A stretch of DNA of 64,000 nt, from NCBI GenBank assembly GCA_015059335.1, contig SVAP01000001.1:504413-568412 (forward strand), written 5' to 3'. The position numbers were made by a program, and so were the translations under genes. The stretch is from Bacillota bacterium (GTDB lineage: Bacteria; Bacillota_I; Bacilli_A; RF39; UBA660). Positions within the stretch are counted from its first letter, which is position 1. Each line of letters begins with the position of its first letter. The notes under the pieces were generated by a model. It was not told the DNA's origin. It did not search any database and was given only the letters and a program-made list of their open reading frames with translations. This document shows positions 7,966 to 15,811 of the stretch, piece by piece.

Positions 7966-9222
7966 ATGTACGAAGAAGAAAAGAAAAATTCGTTTATAAA
8001 GGATTTTATTATTAAATTACTTTATATGTTCTTATTTTTATTCTTATTTATGTGGCTTTATCCAGCACCTAAGGTAGATTTAAGCGATGTTGAGGTTAAA
8101 GTTGATAAAACAGAATTACAACCATTATTTGCAGGTGTATTCAATGATAATATTAATTCAATGAAAGAAGCTGCTAAATCTTATTATACTATTGATCGTT
8201 TACCAAGTACTAATGGTAAGTCTTCAAAAATGACATTACAAGAAATGTTAAATAAGAAAATAGTTGCTCCATTTGTTGATGCTAATGGAAAATCATGTAA
8301 TGCATCAGCTTCATATGTAGAAGTTACAAGAATTTCTGCTACTGAATATACTATGAAAGTAAATCTAGAATGTAGTGATAAAACTGATTACATTATGGAA
8401 ACTATTGGATGTACTAGTGTTTGTCCTGGTTGTGTAGCTACACCGGCTTCAACAACATCTACTAAAACTACTACAACTAATAAAGTGGTTTCTCAACCAA
8501 CAGTAGTAAGACCATCTACAAATGTTACACCAACAGTTTCTCAACCAAAAACATATATTTATACAAAAGAAGTAACTAATGAAACTTGGGAATTAAACAA
8601 TACATGGACTGATGATAAGAAAACTGGTTCAGATGTAAAAGTTTATGATACTAGAACTGTTGAAGGTGATGTAACTTATGAAACAGAAAGTTATACATAT
8701 AGAACAGTAAGTTGGGTAGCAAGTTGGGATCAAGATGCTAATTATACTTTAATTCTTAACCAAAATACTATTCCAAGTAATGCAAGAAATGTTAGAATTA
8801 CTTCAAGTTCTAAAATTACTACTCCATATGAATTAAATAAATACATCAATAGAAGATATTCATGTGATATAAGAATGGATGGAAATAGTTGTCCTAGAAG
8901 AACTGATGATTCAATTATTCAAGATAGATATTTAACATCTACACCAATCGCAACATTTAGATATTCATTAGATGTATATAAATCAAATGGAAGATGGAAA
9001 GTTGATGTTAATGCTAATACAACAAATACATTCTATGGTGAACAAAAATATATAATTCCAATTAAATTTACTGTTACTTGGCAAGAACCAGTAAGAGAAG
9101 AAGTTAAAGAATATAAATATCAATATTTAAAGGTTACTAAAAGTACATTAACTGAATATTCTTCATCAAGTAATGATACTAACCTAATTAATGCAGGATA
9201 TAAGTTAGTTGGTACAAAATAA
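7966..9222 (+). CDS. Membrane-anchored extracellular protein with pilin-like ectodomain, 418 aa
   Basis: A single hydrophobic helix at about 14-35 anchors a large outside domain. The first outside region (about 45-140) has MKEAAKSYY, TLQEML, then KSCN, SYVEVT and NLECSDKTDYI. This layout is reminiscent of the globular part of type IV pilins from low-GC Firmicutes, though there is no prepilin cleavage site. A Cys pair (CTSVCPGC) and a Thr/Pro linker (about 150-195) follow, then a beta-rich C-terminus with Trp/Tyr repeats. A strong GAGGGGGAG ribosome site and a perfect promoter suggest high expression. Function unknown; the pilin resemblance is inference. Confidence 0.7.
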   Translation: MYEEEKKNSFIKDFIIKLLYMFLFLFLFMWLYPAPKVDLSDVEVKVDKTELQPLFAGVFNDNINSMKEAAKSYYTIDRLPSTNGKSSKMTLQEMLNKKIVAPFVDANGKSCNASASYVEVTRISATEYTMKVNLECSDKTDYIMETIGCTSVCPGCVATPASTTSTKTTTTNKVVSQPTVVRPSTNVTPTVSQPKTYIYTKEVTNETWELNNTWTDDKKTGSDVKVYDTRTVEGDVTYETESYTYRTVSWVASWDQDANYTLILNQNTIPSNARNVRITSSSKITTPYELNKYINRRYSCDIRMDGNSCPRRTDDSIIQDRYLTSTPIATFRYSLDVYKSNGRWKVDVNANTTNTFYGEQKYIIPIKFTVTWQEPVREEVKEYKYQYLKVTKSTLTEYSSSSNDTNLINAGYKLVGTK

Positions 9223-9235
9223 TAAATGAATTTTT

Positions 9236-9266
9236 CAAAAGCAAGTTTTAAAACTTGCTTTTTTTG
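9236..9266 (+). terminator. Intrinsic terminator
   Basis: An 11-bp perfect stem (AAGCAAGTTTT/AAAACTTGCTT) followed by seven T. It ends the unit of the anchored protein just before parC. Confidence 0.85.
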
Positions 9267-9292
9267 TGTTATAATTTATATAGGTGATAAAA

Positions 9293-11815
9293 ATGGCAAA
9301 CATAATAGACAAGATTTTTGAATACTCATTAGAAGAAATTATGGGAGACAGATTTGGAAGATATGCAAAAACAATTATCCAAGATAGAGCAATACCAGAT
9401 GTTCGTGATGGTTTGAAGCCAGTACAACGAAGAATATTATATTCAATGTACAAGGATAGAAATACTCACGATAAACCATATAAGAAAAGTGCGAAAACAG
9501 TTGGTAATGTTATGGGACAATTCCATCCTCATGGAGATTCAAGTATTTATGATGCAATGGTTCGTATGAGTCAATGGTGGAAACAAAACGCTGTATATAT
9601 TGATATGCATGGGAATAATGGTTCAATGGATGGTGATAGTCCAGCAGCGATGCGTTATACTGAAGCAAGACTTGCTAAAATTAGTAATGAATTACTAAAA
9701 GATATTGAAAGAAATACTGTTGAATTTGCTCCAAACTATGATGATAGTGAATTAGAACCAACAGTATTACCCGCAAAATTCCCTAATCTTTTAGTAAATG
9801 GTTCAAACGGAATAAGTGCAGGGTATGCAACAAATATACCTCCACACAATTTATCAGAAGTAATTGATGCAACAATTTATAGAATTGATAATCCAAACTG
9901 TAGATTAGACACAATTATGAATATCGTAAAAGGACCTGATTTTCCTACTGGTGGAATTGTAGAAGGATTAAAAGGAATTAAAGATGCATTTGAAACAGGT
10001 AAAGGGAAAATAGTATTAAAAAGTAATGCTAAGATTGAAAAAGATCAAATAATTGTTACTGAAATACCATTTGAAGTTAATAAAGCATTATTAGTTAGAA
10101 AAATTGATGAAATAAGAGTTGATAAAAAAATTGATGGTATAGCAGAAGTTAGAGATGAAACAGATAGAGATGGTGTAAGAATTGCCATTGATTTAAAAAA
10201 GGGTTGTAATAAAGAATTAGTATTAAATTATTTACTTAAAAATACAGATTTACAAATCACATATAACTATAATATGGTTGCGATAGTAAATAAAAGACCT
10301 AAACTATTAGGGATACTAAAAATATTAGATGCATATATCGCACATCAAAGAGAAATTGTTACTAGGAGAAGTGAATTTGATTTAGCGCATGCTAAAGCAA
10401 GACTTCATATCGTTGATGGCCTTATGAAAGCATTATCTATTCTTGATCAAGTAATAGAAACAATTCGTGCTAGTAAAAATAAAAGTGATGCTAAAAATAA
10501 TTTAGTATTAGAATATGATTTTACTGAAACACAAGCAGAAGCAATTGTAATGTTACAACTTTATAAATTAACTAATACAGATGTTACATTACTAGAACAA
10601 GAAAAAGAAAATTTAAATAAAACCATTGAAATTTTAAATAAAATTCTTAGTGATGAAAAAACATTGTTAGATGTTATCAAACAAGAAATGAGAATCATTA
10701 GAAAAGAATATGGCGTAGATAGAAAAACTGAAATTAAAGAGGAAATAACAGAAATAAAAATTGACACTACATCACTAATTACAAAAGAAGATGTAATAGT
10801 TGTAGTAACTAAAGAAGGATATGTTAAAAAAGTATCTAAGAAAAGTTATGCAGCATCTATTGAAGACGAAACATTAGTAAAAAAAGGTGATTATGTAATT
10901 GGTCTATATGAAATGAATACATTAGATACACTATTATTATTTACTGATCAAGGTAATTACCTATACATACCAGTTCACGAATTACCTGATATAAAGTGGA
11001 AAGAATTAGGAAAACATGTTAGTAATATAATTAGTATTAAATCAGATGAAAATATAATTGGAAGTATTCCAGTATATGATTTTAAAAAAGATAGTTATAT
11101 TACAATATTTACTAAAGATGGTATGGTTAAACGTAGTAAGTTATCTGATTACCAAGTACAAAGATATTCTAAACCTATTTCAACTATAAAACTTAAAGGT
11201 GATGATTTAGTAACTAATGTATATGAAGTAAATGGTAATGAAGATATATTCATAGTTACAAATAATGGTTATGGATTATGGTATGATATGGATAGTGTAC
11301 CAGTAGTTGGTGTAAAAGCTGCAGGAGTAAAATCTATAAATTTAAAAGATGGAAATGTAGTAAGTGGTATATGTTTTGAAAACCAAGAATATTTAACTAT
11401 AATTACTGATAAAGGAAATGCTAAAAGAATTAAATTATCTGAATTAGAAAAAGGAAGAAGAGCTTCTCGTGGTTTATTAATATTTAAAGAAGTTAAAAGT
11501 AATCCTCAACATGTAATTAAAGCATTTTTACTAGATGTTAAAAAATATATAGGAATTAAAAAGGATGAGGATATTAAGAACATCAAACTAACTGAAATTC
11601 CAATTATGGAAAGGTATAGTATAGGTTCATTAATTCACAAATCTGGTATTGATGATTCATTTGAAATAATGAATTTAATGAAAAAGGAAGATATAACTAC
11701 TAATAATAAGCAAGATAAAGAGGAAAAAAAAGAAGAACCTAAAAAAGTATCATTAAAGGATATTGATGATAAAATGATGACTATAGGGGACTTTTTAGAA
11801 GATTTTGATATATAG
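9293..11815 (+). CDS. parC: DNA topoisomerase IV subunit A
   Basis: This 840-residue protein is the DNA-cleaving subunit of topoisomerase IV, which decatenates replicated chromosomes. The catalytic Tyr122 sits in AMRYTEARL, and the quinolone-region motif HPHGDSSIYD (78-87) is intact. The C-terminal beta-propeller repeats (for example VVVTKEGYVKK and ITDKGNAKR) lack a GyrA box, and the tail is acidic and lysine-rich, favouring ParC over GyrA. ATG 9293 is chosen because AGGTGAT precedes it; the GTG at 9284 is part of that ribosome site. parE is not adjacent; it lies 32 kb downstream. Confidence 0.92.
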   Translation: MANIIDKIFEYSLEEIMGDRFGRYAKTIIQDRAIPDVRDGLKPVQRRILYSMYKDRNTHDKPYKKSAKTVGNVMGQFHPHGDSSIYDAMVRMSQWWKQNAVYIDMHGNNGSMDGDSPAAMRYTEARLAKISNELLKDIERNTVEFAPNYDDSELEPTVLPAKFPNLLVNGSNGISAGYATNIPPHNLSEVIDATIYRIDNPNCRLDTIMNIVKGPDFPTGGIVEGLKGIKDAFETGKGKIVLKSNAKIEKDQIIVTEIPFEVNKALLVRKIDEIRVDKKIDGIAEVRDETDRDGVRIAIDLKKGCNKELVLNYLLKNTDLQITYNYNMVAIVNKRPKLLGILKILDAYIAHQREIVTRRSEFDLAHAKARLHIVDGLMKALSILDQVIETIRASKNKSDAKNNLVLEYDFTETQAEAIVMLQLYKLTNTDVTLLEQEKENLNKTIEILNKILSDEKTLLDVIKQEMRIIRKEYGVDRKTEIKEEITEIKIDTTSLITKEDVIVVVTKEGYVKKVSKKSYAASIEDETLVKKGDYVIGLYEMNTLDTLLLFTDQGNYLYIPVHELPDIKWKELGKHVSNIISIKSDENIIGSIPVYDFKKDSYITIFTKDGMVKRSKLSDYQVQRYSKPISTIKLKGDDLVTNVYEVNGNEDIFIVTNNGYGLWYDMDSVPVVGVKAAGVKSINLKDGNVVSGICFENQEYLTIITDKGNAKRIKLSELEKGRRASRGLLIFKEVKSNPQHVIKAFLLDVKKYIGIKKDEDIKNIKLTEIPIMERYSIGSLIHKSGIDDSFEIMNLMKKEDITTNNKQDKEEKKEEPKKVSLKDIDDKMMTIGDFLEDFDI

Positions 11816-11826
11816 GAGGAAAGATT

Positions 11827-12270
11827 ATGAGTTTAAAACAAAAAATATATGATGATATGACAACTGCTATGAAAAGTAAAGATAAAGAAACATTATCAGT
11901 ACTTAGAATGGTAAAAGGTAGTATTCAATTAGAAGAAATAAATAAGAAAAAAGAATTAGAAGACGATGATGTTATCGCAGTGATTTCAAAACAAATAAAA
12001 ACAAGAAAAGATGCAAATAGTGAGTTTGAAAAAGGTAATAGACAAGATTTAATTGATAAGAATAATCAAGAAATATCTATCTTAAATAGATATATGCCTG
12101 AACAATTAGATAGTTCTGAAATCGAGGAAATTATTACTGAAGCAATGACTAGACTTGAAGTTACTACTCAAAAACAAATGGGATTATTAATGAAAGATAT
12201 TATGCCTAAACTAAAAGGTAAAGCAGATATGTCAGTAGTTAATGAACTAATTAAAAGCAAATTAAACTAA
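11827..12270 (+). CDS. yqeY: YqeY/GatB-C-terminal-like protein
   Basis: A 147-residue protein matching the YqeY family: SLKQKIYDDMTTAMKSKDK at the start, and later NRYMPEQLDSSEIEEII and KGKADMSVVNELI. The fold is shared with the tail domain of the amidotransferase subunit GatB. YqeY proteins are thought to act on tRNA or its charging, but the exact role is not settled. It lies 12 bases after parC with a GGAGGA ribosome site, so it is probably cotranscribed with it. Confidence 0.9.
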   Translation: MSLKQKIYDDMTTAMKSKDKETLSVLRMVKGSIQLEEINKKKELEDDDVIAVISKQIKTRKDANSEFEKGNRQDLIDKNNQEISILNRYMPEQLDSSEIEEIITEAMTRLEVTTQKQMGLLMKDIMPKLKGKADMSVVNELIKSKLN

Positions 12271-12271
12271 T

Positions 12272-12303
12272 AAAACCTATAAGGATTTCCTTATAGGTTT
12301 TTA
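12272..12303. terminator. Bidirectional intrinsic terminator between yqeY and ytqAB
   Basis: A 12-bp stem (AAAACCTATAAG/CTTATAGGTTTT, with a GATTTC-type loop) has A-rich and T-rich flanks. It can serve both convergent genes and overlaps the stop of the minus-strand gene. Confidence 0.8.
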
Positions 12304-13784
12304 ATTTTTCTATAATTATTAATATATATAACATATGGTGAATCATTTTTATTAGTATTATGAAATTCACCAATATTGTATTTATCTTTTATTGTATTTA
12401 AAAACTCTTTTAATTTAACACTTTCTTTTTTACCTTCATTATGACCAGGATAAACAGTAATAACAATCATTCCTTTTTTATTTAATAATTTTAATGATTG
12501 TTTTATTGATGATATTGTACTTTCATAATGAGTAGTAATATTTTCATTACCATTAGGTAAATATCCAAGATTATAGACTATAAAACTTATTTTACCTTGA
12601 TAATCATTTAATTTTTCTAATATTAAATCATGTGAAAAATTAAATAGAGTATAATTATTAATATTGTTTTCATCTAATAAATTTTTAGTATTACTAATAG
12701 CTATATCTTGAATATCAAATCCAAATACATGACCATTAGGTACTAATTTAGATAAAAACAGTGTATCTTTACCATTACCGCATGTTGCATCAATGACAAT
12801 ATCATTAGGTTTAACAACATAGTCTGCAAGTTGTCTAACTTTATTTAAAACACTTATTTTAAATCCTTGATATGTATTTCTTCTTTCCAGTTCCTTATCA
12901 ATATCATTTAAAACTCCAAACTTTTTTGTTAACCAATTTGGTTCAACTAGATCCTCACTTTTAGGATCTCCTGTAATTCTATTAATTACAATAGTATCTT
13001 TTAATATTTCTAACTGATCACAAACTATATTAACATATTCTTCCTTAGTTAATACATGAAATCTTTCTTTTTTGTATAACATTTCAAGAGGTGTATCTTT
13101 TAATATATGTAGCATATGTATTTTAACTCCATCAATAGGTAATTTATTTATATGTCTAACAGTTTCTAACATCATTTCTTTAGTTTCATATGGTAGTCCA
13201 TTTATAATATGTACAACGACTCTTATTTTTCTTTTATGTAATTTCCTTACCATTTCATCAAAACATTCTAAAGTGTGACATCTATTAATTAATTTAGAAG
13301 TTTTTTCATGAATAGTTTGAAGTCCTAATTCAACAGTTAAATAAGTTCTAGTATTTAATTCTTCTAAATAATCTAATACTTCATCACTAATAGAATCTGG
13401 TCTTGTTGAAATGGATAGGCCTACAACATTATCTAGTTTCAAAACAGTTTCATATTTTTCTTTTAAAACATCAATTTGAGCATAAGTATTAGTATTAGCT
13501 TGAAAATAGGCGATATATTTACTATTAGGCCATTTTTTTTCTAATACTGTTTTAACCTCATTAAATTGGGTAATCAAATCTTTTTCTTTATCGCCAGCAA
13601 ATTCACCACTACCATTTTTAGAACAGTATATGCATCCACCATATCCGAATTTACCATCTATATTAGGACAGGTGAAACCACCATTTAAACTAACTTTAAA
13701 AACTTTACTATTAAAAATTTTTTTATATTCATAATTAAGTGTATGATATCTTTTATTATCTAAAGTATATTTAAAATAATTCAT
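12291..13784 (-). CDS. Fused YtqA-type radical SAM protein and YtqB/MnmM-type methyltransferase
   Basis: Two proteins that are separate neighbours in Bacillus are one 497-residue chain here. Residues 1-300 are a TIGR01212-type radical SAM enzyme with Cys39, Cys51 and Cys54 (CX11CX2C) and motifs such as LSISTRPD and VELGLQT. Residues 306-497 are a class I SAM methyltransferase of the YtqB family with motif I IDATCGNGKDT (331-341), FGFDIQ and NLGYLPNG. YtqB has been reported as MnmM, a methyltransferase of the tRNA wobble side chain nm5(s2)U; a linked role for the YtqA half in wobble-uridine modification is inference. AGGTGAT precedes the start. Confidence 0.88.
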   Translation of the reverse strand: MNYFKYTLDNKRYHTLNYEYKKIFNSKVFKVSLNGGFTCPNIDGKFGYGGCIYCSKNGSGEFAGDKEKDLITQFNEVKTVLEKKWPNSKYIAYFQANTNTYAQIDVLKEKYETVLKLDNVVGLSISTRPDSISDEVLDYLEELNTRTYLTVELGLQTIHEKTSKLINRCHTLECFDEMVRKLHKRKIRVVVHIINGLPYETKEMMLETVRHINKLPIDGVKIHMLHILKDTPLEMLYKKERFHVLTKEEYVNIVCDQLEILKDTIVINRITGDPKSEDLVEPNWLTKKFGVLNDIDKELERRNTYQGFKISVLNKVRQLADYVVKPNDIVIDATCGNGKDTLFLSKLVPNGHVFGFDIQDIAISNTKNLLDENNINNYTLFNFSHDLILEKLNDYQGKISFIVYNLGYLPNGNENITTHYESTISSIKQSLKLLNKKGMIVITVYPGHNEGKKESVKLKEFLNTIKDKYNIGEFHNTNKNDSPYVIYINNYRKIKNL

Positions 13785-13813
13785 TTAAATCACCTGTGAA
13801 TATTATAACACAG

Positions 13814-13853
13814 TTATTCAATATTTTTACTTTTAATAAATTCTCTTAGCATT
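13814..13853. repeat. 40-bp direct repeat, left copy (displaced sigK 3' end)
   Basis: Identical over all 40 bases to 15017-15056, which encodes the last 12 codons and stop of sigK on the minus strand. The two copies are 1203 bp apart and bound the DinD/Bro-N cassette, like attL/attR of an integrated element. Flanking bases on both sides of the copies differ. Confidence 0.9.
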
Positions 13854-13971
13854 AATTATTTTACTGATTGATAGAATAGAGATTGATGAAGAAAAGAATG
13901 TTGATATTTATTGTAAGTTTAAACTGACTTGCTAATCCTTAATATTATATTTTAAAATAAACAAAAAAACA

Positions 13972-14000
13972 TTTACAAACAGATGTTCGCTTGATATAAT
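13972..14000 (+). promoter_or_regulatory. Promoter overlapped by LexA-like (SOS) box
   Basis: TTTACA (13972-13977), a 17-bp spacer and TATAAT (13995-14000). Bases 13976-13989, CAAACAGATGTTCG, match the Firmicutes LexA consensus CGAAC-RNRY-GTTCG at every position except the second. The box lies between the -35 and -10 elements, where LexA binding would block transcription. It precedes a tiny ORF and the DinD/Bro-N gene. Confidence 0.7.
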
Positions 14001-14028
14001 TGAAATATGATGTAAGGAGATGTTAATT

Positions 14029-14100
14029 ATGAATCAAAATAAATTAAAACAAGATGAAAGTCAACCGCACGAAAATATCGTACAGTTGAAAGTGCTTTAA
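14029..14100 (+). CDS. Possible 23-aa peptide in the SOS cassette
   Basis: ATG 14029 follows a good ribosome site (AAGGAGA) and begins about 29 bases after the -10 element of the SOS-type promoter. The 23-residue product is polar (MNQNKLKQDES and so on). It could be a leader peptide or the remnant of a gene. No family is recognisable. Its stop is 58 bases before the DinD-like gene. Confidence 0.35.
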   Translation: MNQNKLKQDESQPHENIVQLKVL

Positions 14101-14158
14101 ATTTAAATTGTATATATTTTGTAATAGTTAGTAATTAATAGAAGAGATCGGTGATTAA

Positions 14159-15013
14159 ATGAAACAAGATAAAATGCATTTAATAAATAAAATATTTAAT
14201 AATGAAACAATAAGAACTATTTGGGATAAGGATGATGAAAAGTATTATATAAGCGTCGTTGATATTGTTAGTATTATTAGTGAAAGTAAAGATGGTAGAA
14301 AATATTGGAATAAATTAAAACAAAGATTAAATGTGGAAGGAAATGAAACGGTGACAAATTGTCACCAGTTGAAATTGAAAGCTCAAGATGGGAAATATCG
14401 TTTGACTGATGTGGTTGATATAGAAGGTATGTTTCGAATAATTGAATCGATTCCTAGTAAAAATGCTGAACCTATAAAACAATGGTTAGCACGTTTAGGT
14501 AAAGAAAGAATTGATGAAGTATTTGATCCATCTATAAGTGTTCAACGTGGAATTGATTTATATAGAACTAAAGGTTATGATGAAACTTGGATTCAAAAAA
14601 GAATTAAAGGAATGCAAGATAGAAAAAAATTAACTGATGTTTGGAAAGATGGTGGCATTAAAGAGGGTAAGGAATTTGCAATTCTAACAAACGAGATTTA
14701 TCAAGAATGGTCTGGGATGACAGCTAAAGAATATAAACAATATAAAGGACTTAGAAAAGAAAGTTTAAGAGATAATATGAGTGATATTGAAGTTACACTT
14801 GCAGATTTAGGAGAAATAGCAACAAGGGAAATTGCTAAAAAACATAGGCCACAAGGATTGAAAGAAAATATTGCAGTTGCAAAACGTGGTGGAAAGATAG
14901 CAAACAATACAAGGATTGATTTAGAAACTGAAATTGGCGAAAGTGTAATTACAAAGAATAATGCTTTAAGTTATCAATATATAAATGAAAATAAACAAAT
15001 AGAGGTTAAATAA
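14159..15013 (+). CDS. Bro-N / DinD-type damage-inducible antirepressor-like protein
   Basis: A 284-residue protein. Its N-terminal half resembles the Bro-N domain (YISVVDIVSIISESKDGRKYW and later DVVDIEGMFRIIESIPS). Its C-terminal half resembles DinD-type proteins of Firmicutes, with LRDNMSDIEVTLADLGE, a REIAKKHRPQG segment and AKRGGKIANNTR. Bro-N proteins are mostly phage antirepressors, and DinD family members are SOS-induced. The upstream LexA-like box agrees with this. GGTGAT stands before ATG 14159. The stop lies 3 bases before the right direct repeat, so the gene fills the cassette. Confidence 0.82.
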   Translation: MKQDKMHLINKIFNNETIRTIWDKDDEKYYISVVDIVSIISESKDGRKYWNKLKQRLNVEGNETVTNCHQLKLKAQDGKYRLTDVVDIEGMFRIIESIPSKNAEPIKQWLARLGKERIDEVFDPSISVQRGIDLYRTKGYDETWIQKRIKGMQDRKKLTDVWKDGGIKEGKEFAILTNEIYQEWSGMTAKEYKQYKGLRKESLRDNMSDIEVTLADLGEIATREIAKKHRPQGLKENIAVAKRGGKIANNTRIDLETEIGESVITKNNALSYQYINENKQIEVK

Positions 15014-15016
15014 TCA

Positions 15017-15056
15017 TTATTCAATATTTTTACTTTTAATAAATTCTCTTAGCATT
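15017..15056. repeat. 40-bp direct repeat, right copy (functional sigK 3' end)
   Basis: This copy codes for the last 12 residues and the stop of sigma-K on the minus strand and is identical to 13814-13853. It would be the attachment-site copy that restores the sigK 3' end after insertion. Confidence 0.9.
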
Positions 15057-15715
15057 TTAGTAAGTGCTCTTTTTTCTATTCTAGAAACATAACTTCTAGA
15101 TATTTTTAACTCTTTAGCAATTTCCTTTTGCGTCATTTCATCACTTCCAAATAACCCATATCTTTTCGCAATTATTATTTTTTCTCTTTCAGTTAAAATA
15201 CTCATATATTCTTTCAATAATGCAACATTATCTTTAATATAAATATCATCTACAAAATCTGGATTAGGAGTTTTTAATATATCTATGAAGGTGATTTCAT
15301 TACCATCTTTATCATATCCAATACTTTCATTTATGCTGATATTTTTATCATTTTTTTTGTTGCTTCTAAAATACATCAATATTTCATTTTCGATACATCT
15401 AGCGCAATAAGTAGTGATTCTAGTACCATGTTTATCTTTATAAGTATCAATTCCCTTAATTAAGCCAATAGTTCCGATACTAATTAAATCATCATTATCA
15501 TTATTATTTTTTTCAAACTTTTTTACAATATGTGCGACTAATCTTAAATTGTGTTCTATAAGTTTATTCCTTGCATCTTTGTTACCTAACTGAAGTTTTT
15601 TAATGCATTCTTCTTCCTCTTCTTTTGATAATGGATCTGGAAAAACATTATTACTATAAGAACCAGTTAAAAATATACTGTTTTTAATCAACTCAACTAA
15701 TAAATTAAATAACAA
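15017..15715 (-). CDS. sigK: Sporulation sigma factor K precursor
   Basis: Directs late mother-cell transcription during sporulation in Bacillus. The 232-residue product closely follows Bacillus SigK: LIEHNLRLVAHIVKKFE, DLISIGTIGLIKGI, CIENEILMYFR and the region 4 helix ISRSYVSRIEKRAL. A 19-residue hydrophobic pro-sequence ends in S-Y just before NNVFPDPLS, matching the Bacillus pro-sigma-K cleavage site. I choose TTG 15715 because GGGAAGT lies directly upstream; TTG 15730 would place that site inside the gene. The gene is not interrupted by a skin-type element, but its 3' end is duplicated at 13814. Confidence 0.9.
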   Translation of the reverse strand: MLFNLLVELIKNSIFLTGSYSNNVFPDPLSKEEEEECIKKLQLGNKDARNKLIEHNLRLVAHIVKKFEKNNNDNDDLISIGTIGLIKGIDTYKDKHGTRITTYCARCIENEILMYFRSNKKNDKNISINESIGYDKDGNEITFIDILKTPNPDFVDDIYIKDNVALLKEYMSILTEREKIIIAKRYGLFGSDEMTQKEIAKELKISRSYVSRIEKRALTKMLREFIKSKNIE

Positions 15716-15757
15716 AATATCACTTCCCAATTAATTATATTTAAAATACAATTTATT

Positions 15758-15788
15758 TTGACAAAAATAGATAAAATAGTGTTATAAT
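15758..15788 (+). promoter_or_regulatory. Promoter for polysaccharide deacetylase
   Basis: TTGACA at 15758-15763 and TATAAT at 15783-15788, with a somewhat long 19-bp spacer. It lies in the divergent intergenic region between sigK and the deacetylase. Confidence 0.65.
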
Positions 15789-15811
15789 TGAGATAGTGTA
15801 GGTGTAGTAGT

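Noticed and set aside
15017-15715. Possible skin-like interruption of sigK
   Set aside because: The sigK frame is complete from pro-sequence to region 4 and stop. The insertion only duplicates the 3' end; it does not split the gene.
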